Assembly: GCA_934122155.1 (NCBI GenBank)
Contig: CAKOVX010000001.1
Coordinates: 1-64,000, forward strand
Length of the DNA: 64,000 bases
Direction: 5' to 3'
Source: an uncultured Clostridia bacterium
GTDB taxonomy: Bacteria; Bacillota; Clostridia; TANB77; CAG-508
Shown here: positions 34,447 to 44,797 of the stretch, piece after piece
Position numbering within the stretch: position 1 is the first letter of the stretch
How the letters are laid out: the number at the start of each line of letters is the position of its first letter
Notes under the pieces: generated by a model
Told to the model about the DNA's origin: nothing
Seen by the model: the letters and a program-made list of their open reading frames with translations, nothing else
The model's database searches: none
Position numbers and translations under genes: made by a program

Positions 34447-37272
34447 TTAGTCTAAATATTTTTTTAAAAATTTTCCTGTATAACTTTGCTCATTTCTTGT
34501 AATCTGTTCTGGTGTTCCTACTGCAATTATTTGTCCACCTTTTTCTCCACCTTCTGGTCCTAAGTCTATAATGTAATCAGCTGTTTTTATAAGGTCTAAA
34601 TTGTGTTCAATTACAATTATACTATTTCCTGTATCAACTAGTCTCTGTAAAATATCAACCAATTTATGAACATCTGCTATATGAAGGCCTGTTGTAGGTT
34701 CATCTAAAATATATAATGTTTTTCCTGTTGCCTTTTTAGATAATTCTGTTGCTAATTTAACACGTTGTGCTTCTCCACCTGATAAAGTAGTTGAAGGTTG
34801 CCCTAACTTAATATATCCAAGTCCAACATCATATAAGGTTTGAATTTTTGATTTGATTTTAGGTATGTTTTCAAAAAACTTCAACGCTTCTTCTACAGTC
34901 ATATCAAGAACATCACTAATAGTTTTACCTTTATATTTAACTTCAAGCGTTTCCCTATTATACCTTTTTCCTTTACATACTTCACATGGTACATATATAT
35001 CTGGTAAAAAGTGCATTTCTATTTTTAAAACACCATCTCCAGAACATGCCTCACACCTACCACCTGCAACATTGAAGCTAAATCTTCCTTTATCATAACC
35101 TCTCATTTTAGCTTCTTGTGTTGCTGCAAAAATATCTCTAATAACATCAAACACTCCTGTATATGTTGCTGGGTTTGAACGTGGAGTTCTTCCTATTGGT
35201 GATTGATCAATATTTATAATTTTATCAACATTCTCTAGCCCTTTTATTTCTTTGCATTTTCCTGGTTTCTCATTTGAACCATATATTTCTTTTGCTACAG
35301 TTTTATATAATATTTCATTAACAAGTGTACTCTTTCCAGAGCCTGAAACACCTGTAACACAAATAAATTGTCCTAATGGGAATTTTACATTTATGTTTTT
35401 TAAATTATGCTCTGTTGCCCCTTTGACTTCAATTGCCTTTCCATTAGATTTTCTTCTTTTTTTAGGTACTAAAATTTGTTTTTTGCCACTTAAATATTGT
35501 CCTGTAATAGATTCTGGAACTAATTTGATTTCTTCAGCAGTACCTTGTGCAATTACCTTTCCACCATGCACACCTGCACCTGGCCCAATATCTATAATTT
35601 GATCTGCTGCGTACATAGTATCTTCATCATGTTCAACAACCAAAACAGTATTTCCTAAATCTCTTAATTTTCTAAGTGTTGCTAATAGCTTTTCATTATC
35701 TCTTTGATGTAACCCAATACTTGGTTCATCTAATATATATAGTACTCCTGTTAGTCCTGAACCAATTTGAGTTGCTAAACGTATACGTTGTGCTTCACCA
35801 CCTGATAAACTTCCTGCACTTCTAGATAATGTTAAATACTCTAACCCAACATCAAGTAAAAATTGTAAACGTTTATTTAATTCTTTTAGTATTTGATCTG
35901 CGATCATTTTATCTTTGTTGTTTAATTGTAATGAATTTAAGAAATCTTTTATTTTATCAATAGACATATCTGTTAATTCGTTTATATTCTTATCTCCGAC
36001 TTTTACAGATAAGCTCTCTTTTTTTAGTCTTGCTCCATGACAAGTTTGACAAGCACTTTCACTCATGTACATTTCATAAAAGTCTCTCATACCTTGAGAT
36101 TTCGTTTCATTATACCTTCTATCTAATGTTGGTAAAACTCCTTCAAATGGACTTGTAAATTTTCTTGTTCCAGCATAGGATGTATATTCAAAATCAATTG
36201 CTTCGTCCTCTGTACCATATAAAATTTTCTCTAAGAACCATCTTGGCAATTTTTTAATAGGTACATCTTTTATTTCTACTCCGTAATGTTTGGCAATACT
36301 TTCAAAATACATTTTTGCCATTGTATCGCCTTTTTTCATTGTACTAGCTCCAAAAGCTTTGATTCCATCATATAAAGTTTTGTTTTTGTCAGGTACAATT
36401 AAGTCTTCGTCCATTTTCATTAAGTAACCAATACCTGTGCAAGTTGGACAAGCTCCAAATGGATTGTTAAAAGAAAACATTCTTGGTGTTAACTCTTCTA
36501 TACTTATATTGCAATCTGGACAAGCATAGTTTTGACTATATAATATTTCTTTATCGCCTGGAATATCTATTACAACTAAGTTATTTGCATATTTTAAAGC
36601 AGTTTCCACTGATTCTGTTAGTCTTGTTCTAATTTCTTCTTTTACAACTAATCTATCAACTACTAGCTCTATATTATGTTTTTTCTTTCTATCGATTTCT
36701 ATGTCGTCTGTTAATTCATAAACTTCTCCATCAACACGTACACGAACAAAACCTTCTTTTTGAAAGTCTTGTAATAGTTTTGTATATTCACCTTTTTTTC
36801 CACGAACAACAGGTGCTAAAACTTGAATTCTAGTACCTTCTTCTAGACTCATAACACTATCTATAATTTGGTCAATAGTTTGTTTTTCAATTTTCTTACC
36901 ACAGTTCGGACAATATGGCACACCTATACGTGCATATAATAAACGAATATAGTCGTATATTTCTGTGACCGTTCCAACTGTTGAACGTGGATTTCTAGAT
37001 GTAGTTTTTTGATCTATTGAAATCGCTGGTGACAAACCTTCAATTGATTCCACATCTGGTTTTTCCATTAGTCCTAAGAATTGTCTAGCATAAGATGATA
37101 AACTTTCTACATATCTTCTTTGACCTTCTGCATACAAAGTATCAAAAGCTAATGAAGATTTACCAGAGCCAGAAAGCCCTGTAATTACTACTAATTTATC
37201 TCTTGGAATTTCTATATTTATATCTTTTAAATTATGTTCTTTTGCTCCCTTAATAATAATGCTATTTTGCAT
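34447..37272 (-). CDS. uvrA: Excinuclease ABC subunit A
   Basis: UvrA is the damage-recognition ATPase of nucleotide excision repair. The 941-aa protein has two ABC ATPase halves: first Walker A GLSGSGKSSLAFDT, zinc-finger CPNCGKKI and CPDCNISIEE...CPTC, signature LSGGEAQRIRLA; second Walker A GVSGSGKSTLVNEI, CEACSGDG...CEVCKGKRY, LSGGEAQRVKLA. The ATG at 37272 (AGGGGG seven bases upstream) is preferred over a frame extending to 37305. uvrB is not adjacent in the window. Confidence 0.97.
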   Translation of the reverse strand: MQNSIIIKGAKEHNLKDINIEIPRDKLVVITGLSGSGKSSLAFDTLYAEGQRRYVESLSSYARQFLGLMEKPDVESIEGLSPAISIDQKTTSRNPRSTVGTVTEIYDYIRLLYARIGVPYCPNCGKKIEKQTIDQIIDSVMSLEEGTRIQVLAPVVRGKKGEYTKLLQDFQKEGFVRVRVDGEVYELTDDIEIDRKKKHNIELVVDRLVVKEEIRTRLTESVETALKYANNLVVIDIPGDKEILYSQNYACPDCNISIEELTPRMFSFNNPFGACPTCTGIGYLMKMDEDLIVPDKNKTLYDGIKAFGASTMKKGDTMAKMYFESIAKHYGVEIKDVPIKKLPRWFLEKILYGTEDEAIDFEYTSYAGTRKFTSPFEGVLPTLDRRYNETKSQGMRDFYEMYMSESACQTCHGARLKKESLSVKVGDKNINELTDMSIDKIKDFLNSLQLNNKDKMIADQILKELNKRLQFLLDVGLEYLTLSRSAGSLSGGEAQRIRLATQIGSGLTGVLYILDEPSIGLHQRDNEKLLATLRKLRDLGNTVLVVEHDEDTMYAADQIIDIGPGAGVHGGKVIAQGTAEEIKLVPESITGQYLSGKKQILVPKKRRKSNGKAIEVKGATEHNLKNINVKFPLGQFICVTGVSGSGKSTLVNEILYKTVAKEIYGSNEKPGKCKEIKGLENVDKIINIDQSPIGRTPRSNPATYTGVFDVIRDIFAATQEAKMRGYDKGRFSFNVAGGRCEACSGDGVLKIEMHFLPDIYVPCEVCKGKRYNRETLEVKYKGKTISDVLDMTVEEALKFFENIPKIKSKIQTLYDVGLGYIKLGQPSTTLSGGEAQRVKLATELSKKATGKTLYILDEPTTGLHIADVHKLVDILQRLVDTGNSIIVIEHNLDLIKTADYIIDLGPEGGEKGGQIIAVGTPEQITRNEQSYTGKFLKKYLD

Positions 37273-37332
37273 TTTAATGCCCCCTATATATACTGTGCTC
37301 TGCACAAATAATTATTCAACAATAACATATTA

Positions 37333-37361
37333 ATTATAAAACATAAGTTCGAACATGTCAA
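37333..37361 (-). promoter_or_regulatory. uvrA promoter with SOS-box-like operator in the spacer
   Basis: TTGACA (37361-37356), 17-bp spacer, TATAAT (37338-37333). The spacer and first -10 base contain CGAACTTATGTTTT (37351-37338), close to the Gram-positive LexA consensus CGAACRNRYGTTYG. LexA bound there would block RNA polymerase. Confidence 0.7.
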
Positions 37362-37463
37362 GTGGAGTTGCATTTTGTTTCAAATGTATTTCGCAAACAT
37401 TACAAAAAGGCAATGTATATTACATAATTATTACAATAAGTTTACAAAACATTTCTCTTTTGT

Positions 37464-37523
37464 TGTGGAAACTGTGGATAACTTTGTGAATAACTCTAAA
37501 TAGTTGCATATTTCTGTGGATAA
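37464..37523. other. Cluster of DnaA-box-like 9-mers
   Basis: TGTGGATAA occurs at 37473-37481 and 37515-37523 (complement of the TTATCCACA DnaA box), with TGTGAATAA at 37485-37493 and TGTGGAAAC at 37464-37472, all in one direction. This is in the 417-bp gene-free stretch upstream of uvrA, which otherwise holds the promoter and a terminator. Confidence 0.55.
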
Positions 37524-37641
37524 CTTGTGCATTTTATTGTTTACTATTTTATGGTAACATCTTATTTGCTTTACGTTGTCAAATAGTTTTTGTAGCTTTT
37601 ACATTAAATTCCATTTGTATATCTTTTAAAATTTTTGTATA

Positions 37642-37680
37642 AAAAACTACATTCTCTTGTCTTTTGAAAATGTAGTTTTT
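37642..37680 (-). terminator. Terminator after DUF1294 gene
   Basis: AAAAACTACATT and AATGTAGTTTTT pair over 12 bp with flanking A/T runs, 10 bp past the stop. Confidence 0.8.
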
Positions 37681-37689
37681 ATCACTGTT

Positions 37690-37974
37690 TTATATGTAAA
37701 GCAATATTATTAATAAAATTTCACATATTAATATTGCAGGAAAACCAATTACAAATTTTACTTTTTGGGTTTTATGCCTAAAAGTATACATTCCGACAAT
37801 ACCTCCTATGCCTCCACCCAACACAACTAGTACCAGCAGAGTATTTTCTGGTATTCTCCACTTACCTCTTTTAGCTTTCCACTTATCAAGCCACATCGCA
37901 AAAAATGTAATCAAATTTATCGCAATCAAATAAATAACTATATACTTAACATCAATTAGCTCTTCTAATTTCAC
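37690..37974 (-). CDS. DUF1294 membrane protein
   Basis: A 94-aa protein with three membrane helices and the conserved MWLDKWKAKRGKWRIPE loop and GGGIGGIVGMYTFRHKTQKVKF segment of DUF1294. Function unknown. It starts with GTG after AGGAGAG, 12 bp past polC, and is likely co-transcribed with it. Confidence 0.9.
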   Translation of the reverse strand: MKLEELIDVKYIVIYLIAINLITFFAMWLDKWKAKRGKWRIPENTLLVLVVLGGGIGGIVGMYTFRHKTQKVKFVIGFPAILICEILLIILLYI

Positions 37975-37986
37975 AGCTCTCTCCTC

Positions 37987-40900
37987 TCATCCAAAAAGAC
38001 TAAGTTGATTACTCTGACTCATCCCTTTCAAGCATCCTACTTTTTGTAACATCTCAATAACAGATGTACCAATTTTCGAACGTATTTTCATATCGTCTAT
38101 CGACATAAACTTTCCATCTTTTTTAGCAGCATCTATTCCTTCTGCAGCTACAGTTCCTAGTCCAGGAATACTATTTAATGGAGGTCTTATCTCTGTATCT
38201 GATTCCATTATAAATTTTGTTGCATGACTCTTATACAAGTCAATCGGCAAGAATTTAATTCCTCTTTCATACATTTCTAATACTAATTCTAAAATTGCAT
38301 ACATATTCTTATCTTTAGTTGAAGCACTATTTCCTTGTAAATCAATTTCTTTCATTTTATTTTTTACTTTTTCTACACCATAACACATAATATCACTATC
38401 AAATTCATCTGCACGAATTGTATAAAATGCTGTGTAATATGCTGCTGGTTTATGTACTTTAAACCATGCAATACGGAAGGCATTTGTAACATAAGCTGCT
38501 GCATGTGCTTTAGGGAACATGTACTTAATTTTTTGACAAGAACCAATATACCATTCAGGTATGTTATATTCTCTCATCATCGCCTCATGTTCTTTCCATT
38601 TTTCTGGATCTTTTGAAGCTTTTCCTTTACGAACAAACTCCATTATTTTAAATGCTGGCTTTGGTGGCAATCCTTTTTTTATTAAATAAAGCATAATATC
38701 ATCTCTACAACCTATTGCCTCACTTAATGTAACAATTCCTTGATCAACAAGTTCTTGTCCATTGTTTAACCATACATCAGTACCATGTGAAAGTCCTGAT
38801 ATACTTATTAACTCATTAAATGTTGTTGGTTTTGTATCAACTAGCATTCCTCTTACGAACTTTGTTCCAAACTCTGGTATTCCAAACGTTCCTACCTCTG
38901 AATGTATTTGTTCTGGTGTTACACCTAATACTTTTGTTGAACTAAATATTGACATAGTGTCTTTATCATCCAAAGGTACTTTAGTTGGGTCAATTCCTGT
39001 CAAATCAAAAAGCATACGAATCATTGTAGGGTCATCATGGCCTAGTATATCTAGTTTTAATAAGTTTTGGTCAATTGAGTGATAATCAAAGTGTGTTGTT
39101 ATAATATCTGAATTAGGGTCATCTGCTGGATGTTGTACTGGTGTGAATTCATATATTTCTCTGCCTTTTGGTACAACTATAATTCCACCTGGATGTTGAC
39201 CAGTTGTCCTTTTAATTCCTGTACATCCTTGTGAAAGTCTTACAACTTCTGCATTGCTAATAGGTATGCCTTTTTCTTCATAATATTTTTTCACATATCC
39301 ATAAGCAGTTTTGTCAGCTACTGTACCAACTGTGCCAGCTTTAAATGTTGTTCCTTTTCCAAATATTACTTCTGTATATCTATGAGCCTTTGCTTGATAT
39401 TCTCCTGAGAAGTTTAAGTCAATATCAGGCTCTTTATCTCCATCAAATCCTAAGAAAGTTTCAAAAGGAATATCCATTCCATCTTTTGCTAATTTTTCTC
39501 CACAGTTTGGACAAGTCTTATCAGGTAAGTCAAATCCATTTTTCACTCCATAATCTGTAAAATCAGAATATTTACACTTAGGACATCTATAATGTGGTGG
39601 AAGTGAATTTACTTCTGTAATACCTGTCATATTTGCAACAAATGATGAACCAACAGAACCTCTTGAACCTACTATGTATCCATCTTCATTAGATTTCCAT
39701 ACTAATTTTTGTGCAATAATATACATAACTGAGAATCCATTTGTGATAATAGAATGTAATTCTTTATCTAATCTTGCTTGTACTATTTCTGGTAATGGAT
39801 CTCCATATAATTCATGTGCTTTACTATATGCTATATTTTTTATTGTTTCTTCACAGCCATCAATGTGTGGTGGACACTTTTCAGGTGAAATTGGGCTTAT
39901 CTTTTCACACATATCAGATATTTTATTTGTATTAGTTACGACAACCTCATACGCTTTTTCTTCCCCTAAATAGTCGAATTCTTTTAGCATTTCTTCAGTT
40001 GTTCTTAAATATAATGGTGCTTGGTCATCTGCGTCATCATACCCTTGTCCAGCCATTAAAATTCTACGATAAATTTCATCTTGTGGGTCCATAAAATGAA
40101 CATCACATGTTGCTACAACTGGCTTTTGTAGTTTTTCACCAAGAGCAACTATTTTACGGTTAATATCTTTTAAGTCTTCTACACTTTTTACTGTTTCATT
40201 TCTAACCATAAACATATTATTTCCAAGAGGTTGAATCTCTAAATAATCATAATCTGCTGCTATTTCTTCTATTTCTTCATCTGTTTTACCAGCAATTATA
40301 GCTCTGTATATTTCTCCTTGCTCACAAGCACTTCCAAGTATTAAACCTTCAGAATACTTTTTATATAATGATTTTAATATACGAGGTTTTTTATAAAAAT
40401 AATGTAAATGTGAAATAGATATTAATTTATATAAATTTCTAAGTCCAACATAATCTTTTGCCAATATAATAGCATGGTATGTCGGAAGTGATTTATAATC
40501 TGCTTTTCCACTTAATTTTTCATCTATATCATCTAAGGTTTTAACACCTTTCTCTCTAAGCATATCAAACATTACATTTAATACTTTTACTGTTGTATCA
40601 ACATCATCTAATGCTCTATGTGCTACATCTACTTTTATTCCTAAGTTTTCTGCAATAATTCCTAATTTATATTTTTTGTACTGTGGAAATAAATCTTTTG
40701 CTAGTCTTAATGTATCTAAATATGTATTTCCTAGCTTTAATCCTAATAATGTGCAGTTATATTTCAAAAATCCTATATCAAAGTCTGCGTTATGTGCTAC
40801 AAGGACACTATCTCCAACAAACTCTATAACTTTTGGTAATATTTCTTCGATTTTAGGAGCATCTTTTACCATATCGTCAGTAATATTAGTAACTTCTACT

Positions 40901-42375
40901 ACCCTTTGTGGAATTGGTTTTTCCGGATTTACAAATGTACTAAATTCGTCAATAACTTCTCCATTTTTAACTTTCATTATACCAATTTCTGTGATTTTTT
41001 CTGTTCTAAATGAGAACCCTGTTGTTTCCAAGTCTAGAACACAATATGTAGTATCATCTAAAGGTTGATTTTTTGAAAATGAAACACATGGTGTTTTGTC
41101 TGGTGCCAAATATGCTTCAACTCCATATATAACTTTTAAATCAGGATGATCTTTTTCTAGATATTTATGAGCCTCTGGAAACGCTTGTACAACTCCATGG
41201 TCTGTTATAGCAATTGACTTCATTCCCCATTTTACAGCTCGTTTCAATAAGTCTTTTGCAGCTGTCATACCATCCATTTGGCTCATTTGAGTATGCATGT
41301 GAAGTTCAACTCTTTTAACTTTTGCTTCATCTTTTCTAACTTCTCTTTTAATTCCTGTAGATTCGATAATCACATTTGCAATTACTCCTAATTCTTTTGC
41401 AAATGGGTCAAATTGTGCTGTTCCATTTACTTTAACTCCACTGGCTGATTTTAATCTTTTTATTACTGCATCGTGTTTGTCTGCTTCAACAAAAGCTTTA
41501 CAAGTAATTGTACTTGAACCATCATATAAATCAAATGTTACCAAGAATTTACCTGATTTTAACTCTCTCGAATCTGTATTTAAAATTTCTCCATCTAGCA
41601 ATACTTTGCCGCTATCAACTGATAAATCTATTACTTTAGATAATTCTTCTTTTATTTTTAGACTTCTACCATAAATTAAAGGTGAGTTATCTTCTTGTTC
41701 TGGTTCAAAAGGAATATCTGCCTCTGTAGGCATTGGTACATCTGGCATTAGTGCAGATTCAGCTTGCATTTTCTTTTCTTTTTCTTGCCTTTTTTCTTCT
41801 GCTTGTTCCATTGCCTCTTTTTGTGCTAACATAATTGCTTGTTTTTCTAATTCTCTTGCATGTGCTTGGTATTGCTCTATCATTTCTTGTGTAATTTCTT
41901 CTTGATAAGAAACTACATAATTTTTATGATATAAATCTGCTAATTTAGAAGATAATATTTTTTCAAAACCTCTTGCTTCTAGTACCATTTTGCCTTTCAT
42001 TGCTAATTTTACACTTAGTCTATTATCTTCAATGCTAATTGCACTATTTTTTAATAATGCTTTTGTTAATGGATGTTTGTATGCCATGTATTCTACAATG
42101 TCAGCCCATTCAGTCTGAATTTTATTATTCACATTTTCATCAGTTCCATCAGATTCTATTTTTATATCAATATCTTTAAAATTAAATCTTTTAGCTAAAT
42201 ATTTTTCAAAATCAGCTAAATCTTTCATTAAAATAGAAGAAGTCACTCTTAACTTTATTTCTAAAACATTAGTCTTTTTGTATATATTTACACATACAAC
42301 TTTAGCCTCGCTCAAAGCGAAGCTATTTGAATTGTAATCTCTAAATACTTGTTTTACAGTTTTTAGTTCTTCCAT
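37987..42375 (-). CDS. polC: DNA polymerase III alpha subunit, PolC type
   Basis: The 1462-aa replicative polymerase of low-GC Gram-positives. Order: N-terminal domain, OB fold (about 240-330), PHP domain split by the inserted DEDDh exonuclease (YCVLDLETTGFSF, VLVAHNADFDIGFL, HRALDDVDTT), then the PHP remainder, the palm with PDIDLNFSGEYQ, fingers and the C-terminal helix-hairpin-helix region (PGLGTVAAEGI), ending in a beta-clamp-binding-like QLSLFG. Gene order pyrH-frr-uppS-cdsA-rasP-polC follows Bacillus but without dxr and proS. Confidence 0.97.
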   Translation of the reverse strand: MEELKTVKQVFRDYNSNSFALSEAKVVCVNIYKKTNVLEIKLRVTSSILMKDLADFEKYLAKRFNFKDIDIKIESDGTDENVNNKIQTEWADIVEYMAYKHPLTKALLKNSAISIEDNRLSVKLAMKGKMVLEARGFEKILSSKLADLYHKNYVVSYQEEITQEMIEQYQAHARELEKQAIMLAQKEAMEQAEEKRQEKEKKMQAESALMPDVPMPTEADIPFEPEQEDNSPLIYGRSLKIKEELSKVIDLSVDSGKVLLDGEILNTDSRELKSGKFLVTFDLYDGSSTITCKAFVEADKHDAVIKRLKSASGVKVNGTAQFDPFAKELGVIANVIIESTGIKREVRKDEAKVKRVELHMHTQMSQMDGMTAAKDLLKRAVKWGMKSIAITDHGVVQAFPEAHKYLEKDHPDLKVIYGVEAYLAPDKTPCVSFSKNQPLDDTTYCVLDLETTGFSFRTEKITEIGIMKVKNGEVIDEFSTFVNPEKPIPQRVVEVTNITDDMVKDAPKIEEILPKVIEFVGDSVLVAHNADFDIGFLKYNCTLLGLKLGNTYLDTLRLAKDLFPQYKKYKLGIIAENLGIKVDVAHRALDDVDTTVKVLNVMFDMLREKGVKTLDDIDEKLSGKADYKSLPTYHAIILAKDYVGLRNLYKLISISHLHYFYKKPRILKSLYKKYSEGLILGSACEQGEIYRAIIAGKTDEEIEEIAADYDYLEIQPLGNNMFMVRNETVKSVEDLKDINRKIVALGEKLQKPVVATCDVHFMDPQDEIYRRILMAGQGYDDADDQAPLYLRTTEEMLKEFDYLGEEKAYEVVVTNTNKISDMCEKISPISPEKCPPHIDGCEETIKNIAYSKAHELYGDPLPEIVQARLDKELHSIITNGFSVMYIIAQKLVWKSNEDGYIVGSRGSVGSSFVANMTGITEVNSLPPHYRCPKCKYSDFTDYGVKNGFDLPDKTCPNCGEKLAKDGMDIPFETFLGFDGDKEPDIDLNFSGEYQAKAHRYTEVIFGKGTTFKAGTVGTVADKTAYGYVKKYYEEKGIPISNAEVVRLSQGCTGIKRTTGQHPGGIIVVPKGREIYEFTPVQHPADDPNSDIITTHFDYHSIDQNLLKLDILGHDDPTMIRMLFDLTGIDPTKVPLDDKDTMSIFSSTKVLGVTPEQIHSEVGTFGIPEFGTKFVRGMLVDTKPTTFNELISISGLSHGTDVWLNNGQELVDQGIVTLSEAIGCRDDIMLYLIKKGLPPKPAFKIMEFVRKGKASKDPEKWKEHEAMMREYNIPEWYIGSCQKIKYMFPKAHAAAYVTNAFRIAWFKVHKPAAYYTAFYTIRADEFDSDIMCYGVEKVKNKMKEIDLQGNSASTKDKNMYAILELVLEMYERGIKFLPIDLYKSHATKFIMESDTEIRPPLNSIPGLGTVAAEGIDAAKKDGKFMSIDDMKIRSKIGTSVIEMLQKVGCLKGMSQSNQLSLFG

Positions 42376-42448
42376 TTTTTCCTCTTATAGTTTTAAATTG
42401 CTTTTTATTTTTATCTTTAGTAGTAATATAATAAATAACTAAATAATT

Positions 42449-43183
42449 TCAAAAAATCCTTAATACATCATTATAAGTAACTAAGATAGAAAGTCCAATC
42501 AATAGTGCAAATCCTGCCATTTGAATAGAAATTTCTAACTTCTCACTCATTGGTTTTCTTCTAATTGCTTCTATAAGTAGAATAACAATTTTTCCTCCAT
42601 CTAGTGGTGGAAATGGTAGTAAATTTGTAAATCCTAAAGATATAGATACTACTGCTAGTATATAAACAAATTCTGCAAAGCCCGTAGTTTTTGCAACTAT
42701 TTCTCCTATTCCAACTGGTCCAACCATTTGGTCAATTGATACATTTCCTGTGAATAGCATTTTTAAGCTATCAATAATTGAAAATGCAAATCTTCCTGTT
42801 GCTGAAAAAGCATATGATACATCATTTTTTATGCAGATTATTAAAATAAAGTATATTATTAAAGCAAAAACAATATTTACAAGTCCACCTGCTGCTACTA
42901 TTGCTATTCTTTTAGGAATACTTACTTTACTAAAAGAGCCTTCATTCTCAGAATGCTCTTCCTCACCTTCCATATTAACAAATCCACCAAGTGGAATAAG
43001 TCTTAATGCATATTTAGTTTCTTTTCCTTGTTTTCTCCATATTGTCGGTCCAAATCCAATAGCAAATTCATTTACTTTGACTTTGCATAATTTTGCCACT
43101 AAAAAATGACCACTTTCATGAATAAGAACGAGAAAACCTAGGATAAAGACAATTTTCAATATTGTAATAATTACTGAAATCAA
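42449..43183 (-). CDS. rasP: RseP/RasP-type site-2 metalloprotease lacking a PDZ domain
   Basis: A 244-aa M50 intramembrane protease: zinc motif HESGH in the first helix, GFVNMEGEEE..., then NLLPFPPLDGGKIV, the second zinc motif. Typical RseP/RasP proteins have 340-430 residues with one or two PDZ domains between these motifs; here the central 90 residues contain only a membrane helix and a short loop, so a PDZ domain is absent. It lies between cdsA and polC as expected. Confidence 0.9.
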   Translation of the reverse strand: MISVIITILKIVFILGFLVLIHESGHFLVAKLCKVKVNEFAIGFGPTIWRKQGKETKYALRLIPLGGFVNMEGEEEHSENEGSFSKVSIPKRIAIVAAGGLVNIVFALIIYFILIICIKNDVSYAFSATGRFAFSIIDSLKMLFTGNVSIDQMVGPVGIGEIVAKTTGFAEFVYILAVVSISLGFTNLLPFPPLDGGKIVILLIEAIRRKPMSEKLEISIQMAGFALLIGLSILVTYNDVLRIF

Positions 43184-43195
43184 TAGAATTCTCTC

Positions 43196-44011
43196 CTATA
43201 ATAAAAACATAAATAAAAAATAAGCAAATGGTGCTGCAAATATAACACTATCTATTCTATCTAGCATCCCACCATGACCGGGAATTAAATTACTAAAGTC
43301 CTTAATTCCTGTATACCTTTTTACGCTTGAAGCTGCTAAGTCTCCAATTTGACTTAATATGCTTAACACAATTGTTATAAGTGCAACATATACATAATTA
43401 AATTCTACATGGAATGCGTATTTACATAGTACACTATAAAGTATAGTAATTACTACTGCGCCTATTGTTCCTCCAATGCAGCCCTCTATTGTTTTTTTAG
43501 GGCTAATTTCTGTAAAATGATGTTTTCCTATGGTCTTTCCAACAACATAGGCAAATATATCTGTTCCCCATGCTGCAAGAAATACAAACCAAATTAGTAT
43601 TTTGCCATGTTCTAAATTTTCATGAATTACAGAAATATACATTAAAAATATTACTATATAAAATATTCCAAAAAAAGTAACTGCTATATCTATTATATTA
43701 ACTTTTAAGTTTTTTATAATAACATATAAAAATAAAATACATAAAGTTATTGGTAATAGTAGTCCAATTGTTTTTACAGTCCATTCTTTTGGTAATACAT
43801 GAATTAGAGATATCATTCCTGCTAGCACATAACCAATCCATGTAATTGGGTTTGCTTTTTTACCTGTTCTAAATGCTTTATAAAATTCATGTAAACACAT
43901 AATCGCTAGTATTGCTACTGCTACATCAACTACATATTTATTGCCTAAAATCAATATAGCTGCTGCAACAGGAAACAAAACTAATCCTGATACTACTCTT
44001 TTTACATTCAT
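43196..44011 (-). CDS. cdsA: Phosphatidate cytidylyltransferase
   Basis: A 271-aa integral membrane enzyme making CDP-diacylglycerol for phospholipids. Seven or eight helices are predicted by eye; the family signature is present near the C-terminus (SVKRYTGIKDFSNLIPGHGG, then LDRIDS). It is 12 bp upstream of rasP and 22 bp after uppS. Confidence 0.95.
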   Translation of the reverse strand: MNVKRVVSGLVLFPVAAAILILGNKYVVDVAVAILAIMCLHEFYKAFRTGKKANPITWIGYVLAGMISLIHVLPKEWTVKTIGLLLPITLCILFLYVIIKNLKVNIIDIAVTFFGIFYIVIFLMYISVIHENLEHGKILIWFVFLAAWGTDIFAYVVGKTIGKHHFTEISPKKTIEGCIGGTIGAVVITILYSVLCKYAFHVEFNYVYVALITIVLSILSQIGDLAASSVKRYTGIKDFSNLIPGHGGMLDRIDSVIFAAPFAYFLFMFLL

Positions 44012-44033
44012 ATAAAAATAACCTTTCTATTGT

Positions 44034-44741
44034 TTATTTTCCACCAAATTTACGATTTCTTTTTTCAAAAACTGATATTGCTTCATCTAAGTCTTGTTCT
44101 GAAAAATCTGGCCAATATTTTTGTACAAAGTAGAATTCTGTATAAGCAAGTTGCCATAAAAGGAAATTGCTAAGTCTTTGCTCTCCACTTGTACGAATTA
44201 GCAAGTCTGGTTCTAACTGTCCTGCAGTATATAGTGAATTTGAAATAGTTTGCTCATTAATGTCTTCAACATTTATTTTATTTTCTTTTACATCTTCTGC
44301 TATTTTTCTAACTGCTCTTACTATCTCATCTCTTCCACCATAATTAAATGCAATATTTAACACTAAGCCTGTATTATTTTTTGTTTTTTCTATTATTTTA
44401 TTTATACTTTTTTGAAGTCCTGTATCTAAGTCTGCAATATTTCCTAGCATATTAACTTTAATATTTTCAAAATCATCGCTACTTAAAAATTCTTCCAAAT
44501 ATTTTTGAAGTAAGATCATTAAAGCTCCAACTTCTTCTTTGGTTCTTTTCCAATTTTCTGTTGAAAAAGCATATACTGTTAAATACTTCACCCCAAGTTT
44601 ATTAGCATATTTAGCAATTTTTCTTAATGTTTCTGCTCCTTCTTTATGTCCTAATCTATAATCTAAGCCTTTCTCTTTAGCCCATCTACGATTTCCATCC
44701 ATTATAATTGCAATATGTTTTGGTAATAATTTTTCTTCCAT
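44034..44741 (-). CDS. uppS: Isoprenyl (undecaprenyl) diphosphate synthase
   Basis: About 235 aa. Makes the C55 carrier lipid for cell-wall synthesis. MDGNRRWAKEKG with the catalytic Asp, GHKEGAETL, FSTENWKR, and LLIRTSGEQRLSNFLLWQ with the diphosphate-binding Arg residues are all present. The ATG at 44741 follows AGGTGGAG; a longer frame to 44777 lacks such a site. Confidence 0.96.
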   Translation of the reverse strand: MEEKLLPKHIAIIMDGNRRWAKEKGLDYRLGHKEGAETLRKIAKYANKLGVKYLTVYAFSTENWKRTKEEVGALMILLQKYLEEFLSSDDFENIKVNMLGNIADLDTGLQKSINKIIEKTKNNTGLVLNIAFNYGGRDEIVRAVRKIAEDVKENKINVEDINEQTISNSLYTAGQLEPDLLIRTSGEQRLSNFLLWQLAYTEFYFVQKYWPDFSEQDLDEAISVFEKRNRKFGGK

Positions 44742-44797
44742 ATCTCTCCACCTTTTCTTAATACTGTAACACAGCAAGATGCTGATTATTTTTAGAA

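Noticed and set aside
37273..37689. Chromosomal replication origin at the DnaA-box cluster
   Set aside because: No dnaA or dnaN nearby, no switch in gene orientation and no clear AT-rich unwinding element of the usual form; reported only as a DnaA-box cluster.
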